64,000 nt of DNA from Streptomyces sp. NBC_00094 (GTDB taxonomy: Bacteria; Actinomycetota; Actinomycetes; Streptomycetales; Streptomycetaceae). Location of the stretch: the NCBI RefSeq assembly GCF_026343125.1, contig NZ_JAPEMB010000001.1, positions 4,903,501 to 4,967,500 on the forward strand, given 5' to 3'. Shown piece by piece: positions 40,216-49,512 of the stretch (positions within the stretch are counted from its first letter, which is position 1; every line of letters begins with the position of its first letter). Made by a program: the position numbers and the translations under genes. The notes under the pieces were generated by a model. The model was not told the origin of the DNA, did no database searches, and was given only the letters and a program-made list of their open reading frames with translations.

Positions 40216-42663
40216 ATGAGCAGCCTCTTTGACGACAGCTTCCTGGCCGGCCTCCAGAACCACTCCTCGGGGGAGGCCCCGCCCCCGCCCGAGGACCACG
40301 AGCACGGCGCCCCGGCCCCGGAGGAGGTCCCGCACGACCTCTTCGGGGAGCACTTCGACGCGCCCCCGCCCCGGGACGCGTACTACCGCGACGGCGCCGC
40401 GCGGCCCGTCGTGGACCCCGCCGCGCTCCTGGACGGGCTGAACGACGAGCAGCGCGCCGCGGTCGTGCACACCGACACCCCGCTGCTCATCGTCGCCGGC
40501 GCCGGCTCCGGCAAGACCCGGGTGCTCACCCACCGCATCGCCCACCTCCTGGGCACGCGGCACGTCCACCCCGGCCAGATACTGGCGATCACCTTCACCA
40601 ACAAGGCCGCCGGCGAGATGAAGGAGCGCGTCGAGCAGCTCGTCGGACCGCGCGCCAACGCCATGTGGGTCATGACCTTCCACAGCGCGTGCGTCCGCAT
40701 CCTGCGCCGCGAGTCGAAGCGGCTCGGCTTCACCTCCTCCTTCTCGATCTACGACGCCGCCGACTCCAAGCGGCTGATGTCGCTGGTCTGCCGTGATCTG
40801 GACCTCGACCCGAAGAAGTTCCCGCCGAAGTCGTTCAGCGCCAAGATCTCGAACCTCAAGAACGAGCTGATCGACGAGGAGTCCTTCGCCGACCAGGCCG
40901 TCGACGGCTTCGAGAAGACGCTCGCCGAGGCGTACCGGATGTACCAGGCGCGGCTGCGCGAGGCCAACGCCCTGGACTTCGACGACATCATCATGACGAC
41001 GGTCCACCTGCTCCAGGCGTTCCCCGACGTCGCCGAGCACTACCGCCGCCGCTTCCGCCACGTCCTCGTCGACGAGTACCAGGACACCAACCACGCCCAG
41101 TACACCCTCGTACGGGAGCTCGTCGGCACCGGCTACGAGGACCTCGGCCCGGCCGAGCTGTGCGTCGTCGGCGACGCCGACCAGTCGATCTACGCCTTCC
41201 GCGGCGCGACCATCCGCAACATCCTCCAGTTCGAGGAGGACTACCCGGACGCGACGACGATCCTGCTGGAGCAGAACTACCGCTCCACCCAGACGATCCT
41301 CTCCGCCGCCAACGCCGTCATCGAGCGCAACGAGTCCCGCCGTCCCAAGAACCTCTGGACGAACGCGGGCGCGGGCGCGCAGATCACCGGCTACGTCGCC
41401 GACACCGAGCACGACGAGGCCCAGTTCGTCGCCGACGAGATCGACCGGCTCACGGACACCGGCGAGGCCAAGGCCGGCGACGTCGCCGTCTTCTACCGGA
41501 CCAACGCCCAGTCCCGTGTCTTCGAAGAGATCTTCATCCGCGTCGGACTGCCCTACAAGGTCGTCGGCGGCGTGCGCTTCTACGAGCGCAAGGAGGTCCG
41601 GGACGTCCTCGCGTACCTCCGCGTCCTCGCCAACCCCGAGGACAACGTCCCGCTGCGCCGCATCCTCAACGTCCCCAAGCGGGGCATCGGCGAGCGCGCC
41701 GAGGCGATGATCGACGCCCTCGGCCTGCGGGAGAAGATCACCTTCCCGCAGGCGCTCAAGCGGGTCGACGAGGCGTACGGCATGGCCGCGCGCTCCGCGA
41801 ACGCCGTGAAGCGCTTCAACGCGCTGATGGACGAGCTGCGTACGGTCGTCGAGTCCGGCGCGGGCCCCGCCGTCGTCCTGGAGGCCGTCCTGGAGCGGAC
41901 GGGCTACCTGGCCGAGCTCCAGGCCTCCACCGACCCGCAGGACGAGACCCGGATCGAGAACCTCCAGGAACTCGCCGCCGTCGCCCTCGAATTCGAGCAG
42001 GAGCGCGGCGAGGAGCCCGCGACCCTCGCGGAGTTCCTGGAGAAGGTCGCCCTCGTCGCCGACTCCGACCAGATCCCGGACGAGGACGAGGAAGGCCGGG
42101 GCGTCATCACCCTGATGACGCTGCACACCGCCAAGGGCCTCGAGTTCCCGGTGGTGTTCCTCACCGGCATGGAGGACGGCGTCTTCCCGCACATGCGCGC
42201 CCTCGGGCAGGCGAAGGAGCTGGAGGAGGAGCGGCGCCTCGCGTACGTCGGCATCACGCGTGCCCGCGAGCGGCTCTACCTCACCCGCTCGTCGATGCGC
42301 AGCGCCTGGGGCCAGCCCTCGTACAACCCGGCCTCGCGCTTCCTCGAGGAGATCCCGCCCGCGTACCTGGAGTGGAAGCGGACCGGTCCGATGGCGAAGC
42401 CCGCCGGGCCGACCTCGGGCATCACCTCCTCGCTCTCCTCGTCCCGCGCGCGCTCCGGCCCCTCGGGCTTCGCCACCAGGCGCGCCGGTGAGAAGCCGGT
42501 GATCTCCCTGCAGATCGGCGACCGCGTGACGCACGACCAGTTCGGTCTGGGCACGGTGACGGCGGTGACGGGGGTCGGCGCGGACGCCCAGGCGACGATC
42601 GACTTCGGTGACGAGAAGCCGAAGCGGCTGCTCCTGCGGTACGCGCCGGTCGAGAAGCTGTAG
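40216..42663 (+). CDS. pcrA: ATP-dependent DNA helicase PcrA/UvrD
   Basis: Superfamily 1A helicase of 815 residues, acting 3'-to-5' in repair and replication-fork maintenance. After an acidic, Pro-rich 70-residue N-terminus come Q-motif LNDEQRAAVVHTD, Walker A AGAGSGKTRVLTHR, Walker B VDEYQDTNHAQY, QSIYAFRGA, QNYRSTQ, LMTLHTAKGLEFPVVFLTGM and YVGITRARERLYLTRS. The C-terminus has a tudor-like RNA-polymerase-binding module (RVTHDQFGLGTVTAVTGVG). All helicase motifs are intact. TAGACT at 40201-40206 may be the -10 of its own promoter. Confidence 0.97.
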   Translation: MSSLFDDSFLAGLQNHSSGEAPPPPEDHEHGAPAPEEVPHDLFGEHFDAPPPRDAYYRDGAARPVVDPAALLDGLNDEQRAAVVHTDTPLLIVAGAGSGKTRVLTHRIAHLLGTRHVHPGQILAITFTNKAAGEMKERVEQLVGPRANAMWVMTFHSACVRILRRESKRLGFTSSFSIYDAADSKRLMSLVCRDLDLDPKKFPPKSFSAKISNLKNELIDEESFADQAVDGFEKTLAEAYRMYQARLREANALDFDDIIMTTVHLLQAFPDVAEHYRRRFRHVLVDEYQDTNHAQYTLVRELVGTGYEDLGPAELCVVGDADQSIYAFRGATIRNILQFEEDYPDATTILLEQNYRSTQTILSAANAVIERNESRRPKNLWTNAGAGAQITGYVADTEHDEAQFVADEIDRLTDTGEAKAGDVAVFYRTNAQSRVFEEIFIRVGLPYKVVGGVRFYERKEVRDVLAYLRVLANPEDNVPLRRILNVPKRGIGERAEAMIDALGLREKITFPQALKRVDEAYGMAARSANAVKRFNALMDELRTVVESGAGPAVVLEAVLERTGYLAELQASTDPQDETRIENLQELAAVALEFEQERGEEPATLAEFLEKVALVADSDQIPDEDEEGRGVITLMTLHTAKGLEFPVVFLTGMEDGVFPHMRALGQAKELEEERRLAYVGITRARERLYLTRSSMRSAWGQPSYNPASRFLEEIPPAYLEWKRTGPMAKPAGPTSGITSSLSSSRARSGPSGFATRRAGEKPVISLQIGDRVTHDQFGLGTVTAVTGVGADAQATIDFGDEKPKRLLLRYAPVEKL

Positions 42664-42677
42664 GGGGCGTCCCCCTG

Positions 42678-42720
42678 GGGGGTGTCTTGCCGATCAGGCC
42701 GGGCTCGCCAAGACACCCCC
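42678..42720. terminator. First hairpin between pcrA and the M23 gene
   Basis: GGGGGTGTCTTG (42678-42689) pairs perfectly with CAAGACACCCCC (42709-42720) over 12 bp with a 19-base loop. Confidence 0.75.
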
Positions 42721-42730
42721 TGGACCCGAC

Positions 42731-42768
42731 GAGAGCGGGGCCCCGGCTGTGGCCGGGGCCCCGCTCTC
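42731..42768. terminator. Second hairpin, bidirectional terminator of pcrA and M23 gene
   Basis: GAGAGCGGGGCCCCGGC (42731-42747) and GCCGGGGCCCCGCTCTC (42752-42768) form a perfect 17-bp stem with a TGTG loop, 13 bases from the convergent M23 stop codon. Confidence 0.9.
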
Positions 42769-42781
42769 GTACGGGGGAAGG

Positions 42782-44389
42782 TCAGCTGGTCGGGTCGAGA
42801 CCGTGGCTGCGCAGCCAGGCCAGCGGGTCGATGGCGTAACCGCCGCCCGGGCGGACCTCGAAGTGGAGGTGCGGGCCGGTGGAGTTGCCGGTGTCGCCGG
42901 AGTACGCGATGACGTCGCCGGCCTTCACGTGACCGGAGCGGATCTTGGCGCTGCTGAGGTGGCAGTACCAGGTCTCGGTGCCGTCGGGGGCGGTCACGAT
43001 CACCATGTTGCCGTAGGCGCTGTTCAGCTGGGTGCGGACGGTGCCGTCCGTGGCGGCCATCACGGGCGTGCCGGTCTGCACGGGGAAGTCGATGCCGGTG
43101 TGCACGGACATCCAGTTGACGCCGGACTGGCCGAAGCGCGCGCTGAGCCGGTGCAGCTCCACCGGCAGCACGAACTTGGGGCGCAGCGCCTCCTTGCGGG
43201 CCGCTTCCTTCTCGCGCTTCTTCTTCTCGGCGTCCTGGCGGATCCGGAGGTCGATGCGCTCCTGGGTGCGGCTCGCGCGGTCGCCGAAGTCGCGGGCGTC
43301 CTCGCTGAGCGCGGCGAGCTGGGTGTCCAGCGCGTTGTTGGCGGCGACCTGCTTGACGGAGCCGGGGTCGGCCGCGGCGAGGCTGGTGGTGTCGTCCTTC
43401 TTGCCGGCGTCGGTGGTGGTGCCGGTGAGGCCGCTGACGGAGGCGGCGGCGATGCCGGCGACGCCCATGACGCAGGCGGAGGGCACGGCGACGGTCAGCA
43501 GGGCGGACCGCTTGGCGGGGGTACGGCGCCGGCCGCGGCTGCCGCCGGAGGAGCGACGCACGGGGCGGGCGGCGAGCGGGGACTCCGTACGGAGCTCGTC
43601 GGCGGGCTCGTCGTCGGAGGGGGCGTCGGGGAGTTCCTCGGCGACGTCCTCGGTGTACGTGTACGCGGCCTCGGTATCGGCGGCGTCGGCCTCGACGGCG
43701 TCCGTGTCCGTGTCCGCCGCCGGCTCCGGGTCGAAGTCGAACGCGAACTCGGCGGTGTGCTCGATCTGCGGGCTGTACTGCTGGGGGACGACCGGCTCGG
43801 CCTCCGCGACAGCCTGGTTCCAGGCGGTCGCGTCGTAGGTGCCGGTCTCGGTGGCGAAGGCGGGGGCCGCCCACTGGCCGGTGGCGTCGTAGGACTCGTA
43901 CCCGAACGTTCCCTGCGCGGCGTACGCGCCGGAGTGGACGGTCTCGTACTGGCCGGTCTGCTGGGCCTCGGTCCAGGCGGAGGCGTCCCACTGGCCGGTG
44001 GTGTCGTACGAGGGGGCGGCGTCGTACGGGGTGGTGGTGTCGTACGACGTGGCGGAGGCGTACTGCGTCGCCTGGTCGTACGGCGTTCCCTGGTCGTACT
44101 GCGGGGTGGCGCCGGCGTACGGGTCGATGTTCTGCCACTGGCCCGTGGTGTCCCACTGGCCCGTCGTGTCGTACTGCTGCTGCCCGGCGGTGGCGTACTG
44201 CTGTCCGCCGGTGTCGTACTGCCCTGTCGTGTCGTACTGACCGGTCATCCCGTACTGGCCGAACTCCCACTGGCCGCTGTGGTCGGCCTGGCCGGCGGCG
44301 TAGGCGCCGAACAGCGGGTCGACGGCGAAGCTGCCAGTGGCGTGGGTGCCGTCTCCGACGTACCCGGCGTGGGGGTGCTGGTCGTTCAC
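42782..44389 (-). CDS. M23 peptidase with long repetitive cytoplasmic N-terminus
   Basis: About 535 residues. The first 130 or so are a Tyr/Gln/Thr-rich repeat (many copies of YDTTGQ/YDQ), then an acidic stretch to about 275, a basic patch (RGRRRTPAKR), one membrane helix at about 297-321, a coiled coil at about 350-400 and a C-terminal LytM/M23 domain. Metal ligands are visible: HTGIDF near 430, WYCHLS near 477 and HLHFEVRPGGG near 509. It should be a membrane-anchored wall endopeptidase, or a LytM-like activator, with a disordered inside tail. GTG 44389 was chosen; TTG 44392 is an alternative. Its upstream gap to the esterase gene (227 bp) shows nothing striking. Confidence 0.9.
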   Translation of the reverse strand: MNDQHPHAGYVGDGTHATGSFAVDPLFGAYAAGQADHSGQWEFGQYGMTGQYDTTGQYDTGGQQYATAGQQQYDTTGQWDTTGQWQNIDPYAGATPQYDQGTPYDQATQYASATSYDTTTPYDAAPSYDTTGQWDASAWTEAQQTGQYETVHSGAYAAQGTFGYESYDATGQWAAPAFATETGTYDATAWNQAVAEAEPVVPQQYSPQIEHTAEFAFDFDPEPAADTDTDAVEADAADTEAAYTYTEDVAEELPDAPSDDEPADELRTESPLAARPVRRSSGGSRGRRRTPAKRSALLTVAVPSACVMGVAGIAAASVSGLTGTTTDAGKKDDTTSLAAADPGSVKQVAANNALDTQLAALSEDARDFGDRASRTQERIDLRIRQDAEKKKREKEAARKEALRPKFVLPVELHRLSARFGQSGVNWMSVHTGIDFPVQTGTPVMAATDGTVRTQLNSAYGNMVIVTAPDGTETWYCHLSSAKIRSGHVKAGDVIAYSGDTGNSTGPHLHFEVRPGGGYAIDPLAWLRSHGLDPTS

Positions 44390-44616
44390 CAACGTCTCTC
44401 TCGCCTCGGCAGCAGGACCAGTCCGGGGCGGGCCCGACGAGGGGTGTCCCGGGGGAAAGCAGTGGCGCGACTGTACCCGGCGGTATACGCAACCGACAAT
44501 CTTCGGAGGGGTTTGCAGCCGTAGGAAACGGGCAATCGGCTGTGTTTCGCCAGCTCGCGGAGAGAGCTTTGGCCTTGTGTTCGAGAAACGTTCGAAGAAC
44601 AGGGGGTGGTGCGCCG

Positions 44617-45438
44617 TCAGGCGACGGAGGCGGCGCCCGGATCCCCGTCCCGAGCCTCCTCTGCGAGCGGCCCGCCGGCGTCCAGGGCCTCCAGGACGCC
44701 GGCGACCACGGTCGGGTGGACGGGCAGCGCGAGATGGCCGATGCCGCTGACGCGCACGTTGTGCGCGAGGAGGTCGGGGTGGTCGAGCCGCGCGGTCTCC
44801 ACCGGCACCATCACCTGGTCGAGATCGCTCCAGAAACTCACGAACCGGGTCCGGCAGCCGGGCGCCGGACCGGCCAGTTCCCGCAGCACCTCCGAGCCGG
44901 GGCGCATCTGCCGCACCAGCGGATGCGCGTCCGCGAGGGGGGCCACGGTGGTGCCGGAGTGCGGGGTGCCGAGCATGACCAGGGTGCGCACCCGGGTGTC
45001 ACCGCCGAGACGCTGTACGTAATAACGGGCGACGAGCCCGCCCAGGCTGTGCCCGACGATGTCGACCTCGGCGTGTCCCGTACGCGCGCGGATCTCCTCC
45101 ACCCGGCGCCCGAGCAGTTCGGCGGCGCTCCGCAGGTCACAGGTGAGCGGCGAGTAGTTGAGCGACTCGACGCAGTCGCGGCCGCCGTGCCGGGTGAGGG
45201 TGCGGCGCAGGAGGACGAACACGGAGCGGTTGTCGACGAAGCCGTGCAGGAGGACGACCGGGCGCGTACCCGGAGTGATCGTCGCGGAGGGGGCGAGGGG
45301 ATCGCCGGGGTCGGTGCGATCAGCGGGGGAGGGGCGCTCGGCCGTGATTCCGGACGGGTAGAGGACGAGATGCCCGGTGAGGATCGCGAGCTCCAAGGCA
45401 GTGGCCTTCATCAGGGCGGTGACCTTGGAGAGCTCCAT
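44617..45438 (-). CDS. Alpha/beta-hydrolase esterase/lipase
   Basis: 273 residues. After a short hydrophobic N-terminal segment (LMKATALELAILTGHLVL), the oxyanion region VVLLHGFVDNRSVF near residue 73, the nucleophile elbow DIVGHSLGGLVARYY near 132, LGTPHSGTTVA, and a late histidine in GIGHLALPVHP complete a lipase-type triad. It resembles Streptomyces triacylglycerol lipase/esterase EstA-like proteins; it may be membrane-attached. ATG 45438 has GGGAGG about 8 bases upstream; the open frame continues to 45621 but the extension is Arg/Pro-rich and unlike the family. The 302-bp gap to icmB shows no other gene. Confidence 0.9.
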   Translation of the reverse strand: MELSKVTALMKATALELAILTGHLVLYPSGITAERPSPADRTDPGDPLAPSATITPGTRPVVLLHGFVDNRSVFVLLRRTLTRHGGRDCVESLNYSPLTCDLRSAAELLGRRVEEIRARTGHAEVDIVGHSLGGLVARYYVQRLGGDTRVRTLVMLGTPHSGTTVAPLADAHPLVRQMRPGSEVLRELAGPAPGCRTRFVSFWSDLDQVMVPVETARLDHPDLLAHNVRVSGIGHLALPVHPTVVAGVLEALDAGGPLAEEARDGDPGAASVA

Positions 45439-45740
45439 CGCCGACCTCCCGAGCGGCACGCGGGGCCGGGTGGTGCAGAGGCGCGCCGTACCTCCGCGCC
45501 GCACGGACGGCGGCACGGGGATACGGCGACCTCGTCGCGGCTCCCTTGCGACCGGCCCCCGCTTGCGGCTGGTGGGCCCAGGAGGAGGGCCCGAAAGCGG
45601 GGAACGGCGCAGAGCGAACATGTCCCACGTGTGATTTCCCCCTCGCTCGCCACCGCGAAACGGCCGCTTGCGGGATGCTGGCGATAACGTTCGTTCACCT
45701 CCCCGGCAATCAGGCGCGGGGGTCGCATGTGGAGGCAGTG

Positions 45741-46148
45741 ATGGGTGTGACCGGTCCGATCCGCGTGGTGGTGGCCAAGCCGGGTCTCGACGGCCACGAT
45801 CGCGGGGCCAAGGTGATCGCGCGGGCTCTGCGCGATGCCGGTATGGAGGTCATCTACACCGGTCTCCACCAGACGCCCGAGCAGATCGTCGACACCGCGA
45901 TCCAGGAGGATGCCGACGCCATCGGTCTCTCCATCCTCTCGGGCGCGCACAACACGCTGTTCGTGAAGGTGCTGGAGCTTCTGAAGGAGCGCGACGCGGA
46001 GGACATCAAGGTCTTCGGCGGCGGCATCATCCCCGACGGGGACATCGCTCCGCTGAAGGAGAAGGGTGTGGCGGAGATCTTCACTCCGGGCGCGACGACC
46101 GCGTCCATCGTCGACTGGGTGAACGCGAACGTCCGCGTGGCGGTCTGA
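45741..46148 (+). CDS. icmB: Isobutyryl-CoA mutase small subunit (cobalamin-binding)
   Basis: 135-residue B12-binding protein, the right size for IcmB, which supplies the adenosylcobalamin domain to the large subunit IcmA for isobutyryl-CoA/n-butyryl-CoA interconversion. The cobalamin motif DGHDRGAK (D-x-H-x-x-G; His is the lower axial ligand) is near residue 19, with LSILSGAHN near 68 and GGGIIPDGD near 98. GGAGG lies 5 bases before ATG 45741. icmA is not adjacent, as in S. coelicolor (from memory), so it acts with a distantly encoded subunit. A terminator follows. Confidence 0.92.
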   Translation: MGVTGPIRVVVAKPGLDGHDRGAKVIARALRDAGMEVIYTGLHQTPEQIVDTAIQEDADAIGLSILSGAHNTLFVKVLELLKERDAEDIKVFGGGIIPDGDIAPLKEKGVAEIFTPGATTASIVDWVNANVRVAV

Positions 46149-46172
46149 TCCGCTTCCCGCACGTCGCTTGCC

Positions 46173-46198
46173 AGGGCCCTCCCTCCGGGGAGGGCCCT
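46173..46198 (+). terminator. icmB terminator
   Basis: AGGGCCCTCCC / GGGAGGGCCCT, a perfect 11-bp stem with a TCCG loop, 24 bases after the icmB stop. Confidence 0.85.
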
Positions 46199-46244
46199 TC
46201 GCCGTATCGCGGCCCGTCTTCAGAGCGGGGCGATGCCGGGTGCC

Positions 46245-46338
46245 AAGTGCCCGGTGCCGGTGCCGGTGTCGGTGTCGGTGCCGGTGCCGGTGCACGGTGT
46301 CGGGTGCCGGTTTCAGGTGTCGGTTTCAGGTGTCGGTT
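46245..46338. repeat. GGTGTC/GGTGCC microsatellite and a 13-bp tandem repeat at the DUF5691 stop codon
   Basis: About ten imperfect hexamer units (GGTGCC, GGTGTC) lie at 46245-46300. TCAGGTGTCGGTT is then present twice in exact tandem (46313-46325 and 46326-46338); the second copy holds the reverse complement of the TGA stop of the DUF5691 gene. Confidence 0.85.
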
Positions 46339-48083
46339 CCGACGAGTTCGGCGCGCATGGCCGCTCGCAGCCGGAGCGTGGAGACCAGCCGCTGGAACGC
46401 CTCGGCCCAGTAGCCGCCCGCGCCCGGGGACGTGTCCGGTTCCTCGTCGGGCAGGGCCGTCAGCGGGTCGAGGCGCGCCGCGGCCTCCGGGGCGAGGCAG
46501 CGCTCCGCGAGGCCCATCACCCCGCTGAAGCTCCACGGGTAACTGCCCGCGTCCCGCGCGCTGTCGAGGGCGTCGATCACCGCGGCGCCCAGGGGCTCGG
46601 CCCACGGGACGGCGCAGACGCCGAGCAGCTGGAACGCCTCCGACAGGCCGTGCGCCGCGACGAAGTCGGCGACCCAGCGCGCCCGCTCGTCCGCCGGGAC
46701 CGTCGCCAGGAGCTGGGCGCGCTCGGCCAGCGACGAGGTGCCGGGGCCCGTCGCCGGCGGGGTCGCGGGGGCGCCGAGCAACGCGCGCGACCAGGCCGCG
46801 TCCCGCTGCCGTACGGCCGCCCGGCACCAGGCGGCGTGCAGCTCGTCCTGCCAGTCGTCGGCGACCGGCAGCGCCACGATCTCCTCCGGAGCCCGTCCGC
46901 CGAACCTGGCCTGCCAGCACGAGAGCGGTGCGGCCTCCACGAGCTGGCCCAGCCACCAGGAACGCTCGCCCCGCCCCGTCGGCGGGGTCGGCGCGAGCCC
47001 GTCCCGCTGCATCGCCGCGTCGCACTCGTGCGGCGCCTCGACGGAGATCGTGGGCGACTCCGCCGTCCGGTCGAGGCCGACGCAGGTGGCGGCCCGCCCC
47101 GCCATGCGACCCGCGAGCGCCGAGGCCGGCAGGGCGGAGAGCAGCTCGGCGGCGGTGGCGCGGACGTTACGGCTGCGGTCGCCGAGGGCCGCCTCCAGGA
47201 ACTCCTCGTCCGCGTCGGACAGCCCGGTCCGCAGCGAGTCGAGGAACATCAGCCGGTCCTCCGCCCGCTCGGCGGACCAGGTGGACGTGAGGAGCGCGAG
47301 ACCGGCGGCCGGGTCCTCGGTCCGTACGGCGGCGAGCAGCGCGATCCGCTCGGCGAACAGGCCCTCGTCCCACAGGGTCCTGACGCCCTCGGTGTCATCG
47401 AGGCCCGGGAGCCGCCCGCCCGCGCCCGCCCCGCGCAGGGCGAACCGCCACTCGGGGTTGAGCCCCGCCAGCCACAGACCGCGCGGCCCGGCCAGCCGGA
47501 GGGCCAGGGGCCGCAGATCGGTACGGGCCCTGGCCGCGTCGAGCAGGGCGGGCAGGGTGGCGGGCGGCGCCTTGTACCCGCGCTCGTTGGCGAGGGCCAG
47601 CCACTGGGGGAGCAGTTCGGTGAGGTCGGGAGCGGCCCCGCGCCTTCCTGCGGGTGAGGGCGCGGCCCGTCCGGCGAGGAGCTGGTCGAGCCGTCTCCGG
47701 GCCGCCTCGGGCAGCGGCCGGCGCGGGTCCTCCGGTGCGGGCGCGGGCGGTGGCGCGGCGGGCCCGGGGCGCAGCCCGGCACGGCGCCGCACGGTGTGCA
47801 GCGCGGCGGTGTCGAGCAGCGCGGCGGCCCTGTCCGGTCGAGCCCCGTCCGGTCCAGCCCCGTCCGGTCCAGCCCCGTCCGGGCGTCCTGCCTTGTCCGC
47901 ATCCGGCACGTGCGTGCTCGCTGCCCTGGCGGGCCCCGTGGGCGCTCGCCGGTCCGTGCCGAGCAGCGCGGAGGTGACGAGCTCCTCCCAGATGCGGGCG
48001 CCGTCGTCACCGTGGGAGGAGGTGCCGGGTCCGGCATCGGGGCCTGTGGAGTACGGGGTGGGGGTCGTCGCGCGCGTGGTCAT
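46326..48083 (-). CDS. DUF5691 protein of the MoxR-VWA-SWIM module
   Basis: 585 residues, cytoplasmic, no signal peptide. ARIWEELVTSALLGTDRRAP near residue 30 is the family start. Residues about 45-75 contain in-frame repeats (GPDGAGPDGARPDRAAA; DNA 47835-47885). The remainder is helical and Leu/Ala-rich with HEAT-like look (AALGDRSRNVRATAAELLSA near 285). No catalytic motif is visible. It follows the SWIM gene on the same strand (37 bases) and both are divergent from the lipoprotein/MoxR genes. DUF5691 proteins recur beside SWIM proteins; their role is unknown to me. Confidence 0.85.
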   Translation of the reverse strand: MTTRATTPTPYSTGPDAGPGTSSHGDDGARIWEELVTSALLGTDRRAPTGPARAASTHVPDADKAGRPDGAGPDGAGPDGARPDRAAALLDTAALHTVRRRAGLRPGPAAPPPAPAPEDPRRPLPEAARRRLDQLLAGRAAPSPAGRRGAAPDLTELLPQWLALANERGYKAPPATLPALLDAARARTDLRPLALRLAGPRGLWLAGLNPEWRFALRGAGAGGRLPGLDDTEGVRTLWDEGLFAERIALLAAVRTEDPAAGLALLTSTWSAERAEDRLMFLDSLRTGLSDADEEFLEAALGDRSRNVRATAAELLSALPASALAGRMAGRAATCVGLDRTAESPTISVEAPHECDAAMQRDGLAPTPPTGRGERSWWLGQLVEAAPLSCWQARFGGRAPEEIVALPVADDWQDELHAAWCRAAVRQRDAAWSRALLGAPATPPATGPGTSSLAERAQLLATVPADERARWVADFVAAHGLSEAFQLLGVCAVPWAEPLGAAVIDALDSARDAGSYPWSFSGVMGLAERCLAPEAAARLDPLTALPDEEPDTSPGAGGYWAEAFQRLVSTLRLRAAMRAELVGTDT

Positions 48084-48120
48084 CGGGAGCCTCCGTGCGG
48101 TCGGGGGAGGTGGCGGGCCG

Positions 48121-49512
48121 TCATATGAGGGGGACCGTCTCGGTCGGGGCCTCCGGCGACCAGGCGGCGAGGGGCGTGAAGCCCCGGTGGCCGCACTCTC
48201 CGAAGACGGTTACGGGCGCGCCGCCGGACAGGGCGACGAGCCGCCAGAGCCCGGGCCGGTTCTGGGCGGCGGGCGTCAGCGGCAGGGCCTCGCGGCCGTC
48301 CGCGTCGGCGAGCTGCCAGCCGTACTCCGCCCGTGCCGGTACGACCTGGCTCAGCGTCACGGGCCAGGAGTCCAGCCACGGGTCCTCGCTCAGCACCCGT
48401 CCGTACGCGTCGAGGGCCTCGCCCACCGACCCGCCCGGCGGCGGGGATACGCGGCCGTCGACCGGGACGAAGTGCTCGCCCGGCTCCGCGCGCAGCCGGC
48501 CGGCGCCCGCGTACGGCGTGAGTTCGCCGTCGAGGAGCGCGCCCACGGGAAGCGCCAGGCCGGGGGGTCTGCCGGCCGCGCCGAAGGAGAGGACGAGCGC
48601 CGTGCGGCCGCTCGTGGCGCCGTACAGCCAGACGCGCCGGGTGGTCAGCCGGGCGTCGGCCGTGTCGTACTGCGCGAGGACGAGCCAGTGGTCGCGCACC
48701 GGGACGCCGTCGGCCGGGGCGGTGAGGCCGACCCGGGTCCGTACGGTCGCGGCGAGGGCCGGGGGCAGCAGGTCGGCGGTGAGCCAGGCGCGGTCGAGGA
48801 GGTGCGTCAGCGCGCACTCCTCCAGGAGGCGCACGGGCCAGCCGGGCCCCGAGCCGGGGATCGCGCCCAGCTCCCGGACCCGGCCCGCGAGCCCCGGTGC
48901 CTGGGCGTCGACCATGCGGGCCGCGGTCTCCTCCCACAGGCCGTACCCGGCCTGCTCGGCCGCCGCCAGGCCGCCGCGCATCAGGTCGGCGAGCCGCTGC
49001 TCAAGCTCGAGCGCGCCCGCGGTGATCCGTGCCGCTCTGCGCTCGGCCCTGCGCCGCGCGGCCTCGGGGTCCGCCGTGGCCCCGGAGGCCCCGGAGGCCC
49101 CGGGGGCTCCGGGGCCTCCGGGGGCTCCGGGGGCTCCGGGGCCGGCAGGCCGGGCCGGGCTCCCGGCCTCTTCCCGCCGTTTCGCGAGCCACGGTCCCGC
49201 CCACTCCGGCGGGGTGCCGTCCGTGACCGCCGTCCCGTCGGACGCCTGGAGCAGCAGGAGTCCCAGCGCGTGCTTGCACGGGAACTTCCGGCTGGGGCAA
49301 GCGCAGGCGTACGCCGGCCCCGTGGTGTCGACGACCGTCTCGTACGACCGACCGCCGCCGCCCCTGCACCGCCCCCAGACGGCCCCCTCGCCCCGGCCCG
49401 TGTCCGACCACGGCCCGGCCGCGCCCAGCGCGCTCCCCGCTTGGCGTGAGGCGTCGTCAGGAGCCAGTGCCAGCACCTGTTCGACCGTCCAGCGCACCCC
49501 CATGGCATTCAT
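48121..49512 (-). CDS. SWIM zinc-finger protein
   Basis: 463 residues. The SWIM motif CxCxnCxH reads YACACPSRKFPCKHALGLLL near residue 80, and would bind zinc and probably nucleic acid or protein. A Gly-Ala-Pro-rich segment (49080-49145, collagen-like GAP repeats) separates it from a helical middle and a beta-rich C-terminal half. The E. coli counterpart in a similar cluster is, from memory, yehQ. Start chosen at ATG 49512 (MNAMGVRWTVEQVLAL); ATG 49503 is also possible. Its gene and the DUF5691 gene probably form one operon. Confidence 0.9.
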   Translation of the reverse strand: MNAMGVRWTVEQVLALAPDDASRQAGSALGAAGPWSDTGRGEGAVWGRCRGGGGRSYETVVDTTGPAYACACPSRKFPCKHALGLLLLQASDGTAVTDGTPPEWAGPWLAKRREEAGSPARPAGPGAPGAPGGPGAPGASGASGATADPEAARRRAERRAARITAGALELEQRLADLMRGGLAAAEQAGYGLWEETAARMVDAQAPGLAGRVRELGAIPGSGPGWPVRLLEECALTHLLDRAWLTADLLPPALAATVRTRVGLTAPADGVPVRDHWLVLAQYDTADARLTTRRVWLYGATSGRTALVLSFGAAGRPPGLALPVGALLDGELTPYAGAGRLRAEPGEHFVPVDGRVSPPPGGSVGEALDAYGRVLSEDPWLDSWPVTLSQVVPARAEYGWQLADADGREALPLTPAAQNRPGLWRLVALSGGAPVTVFGECGHRGFTPLAAWSPEAPTETVPLI

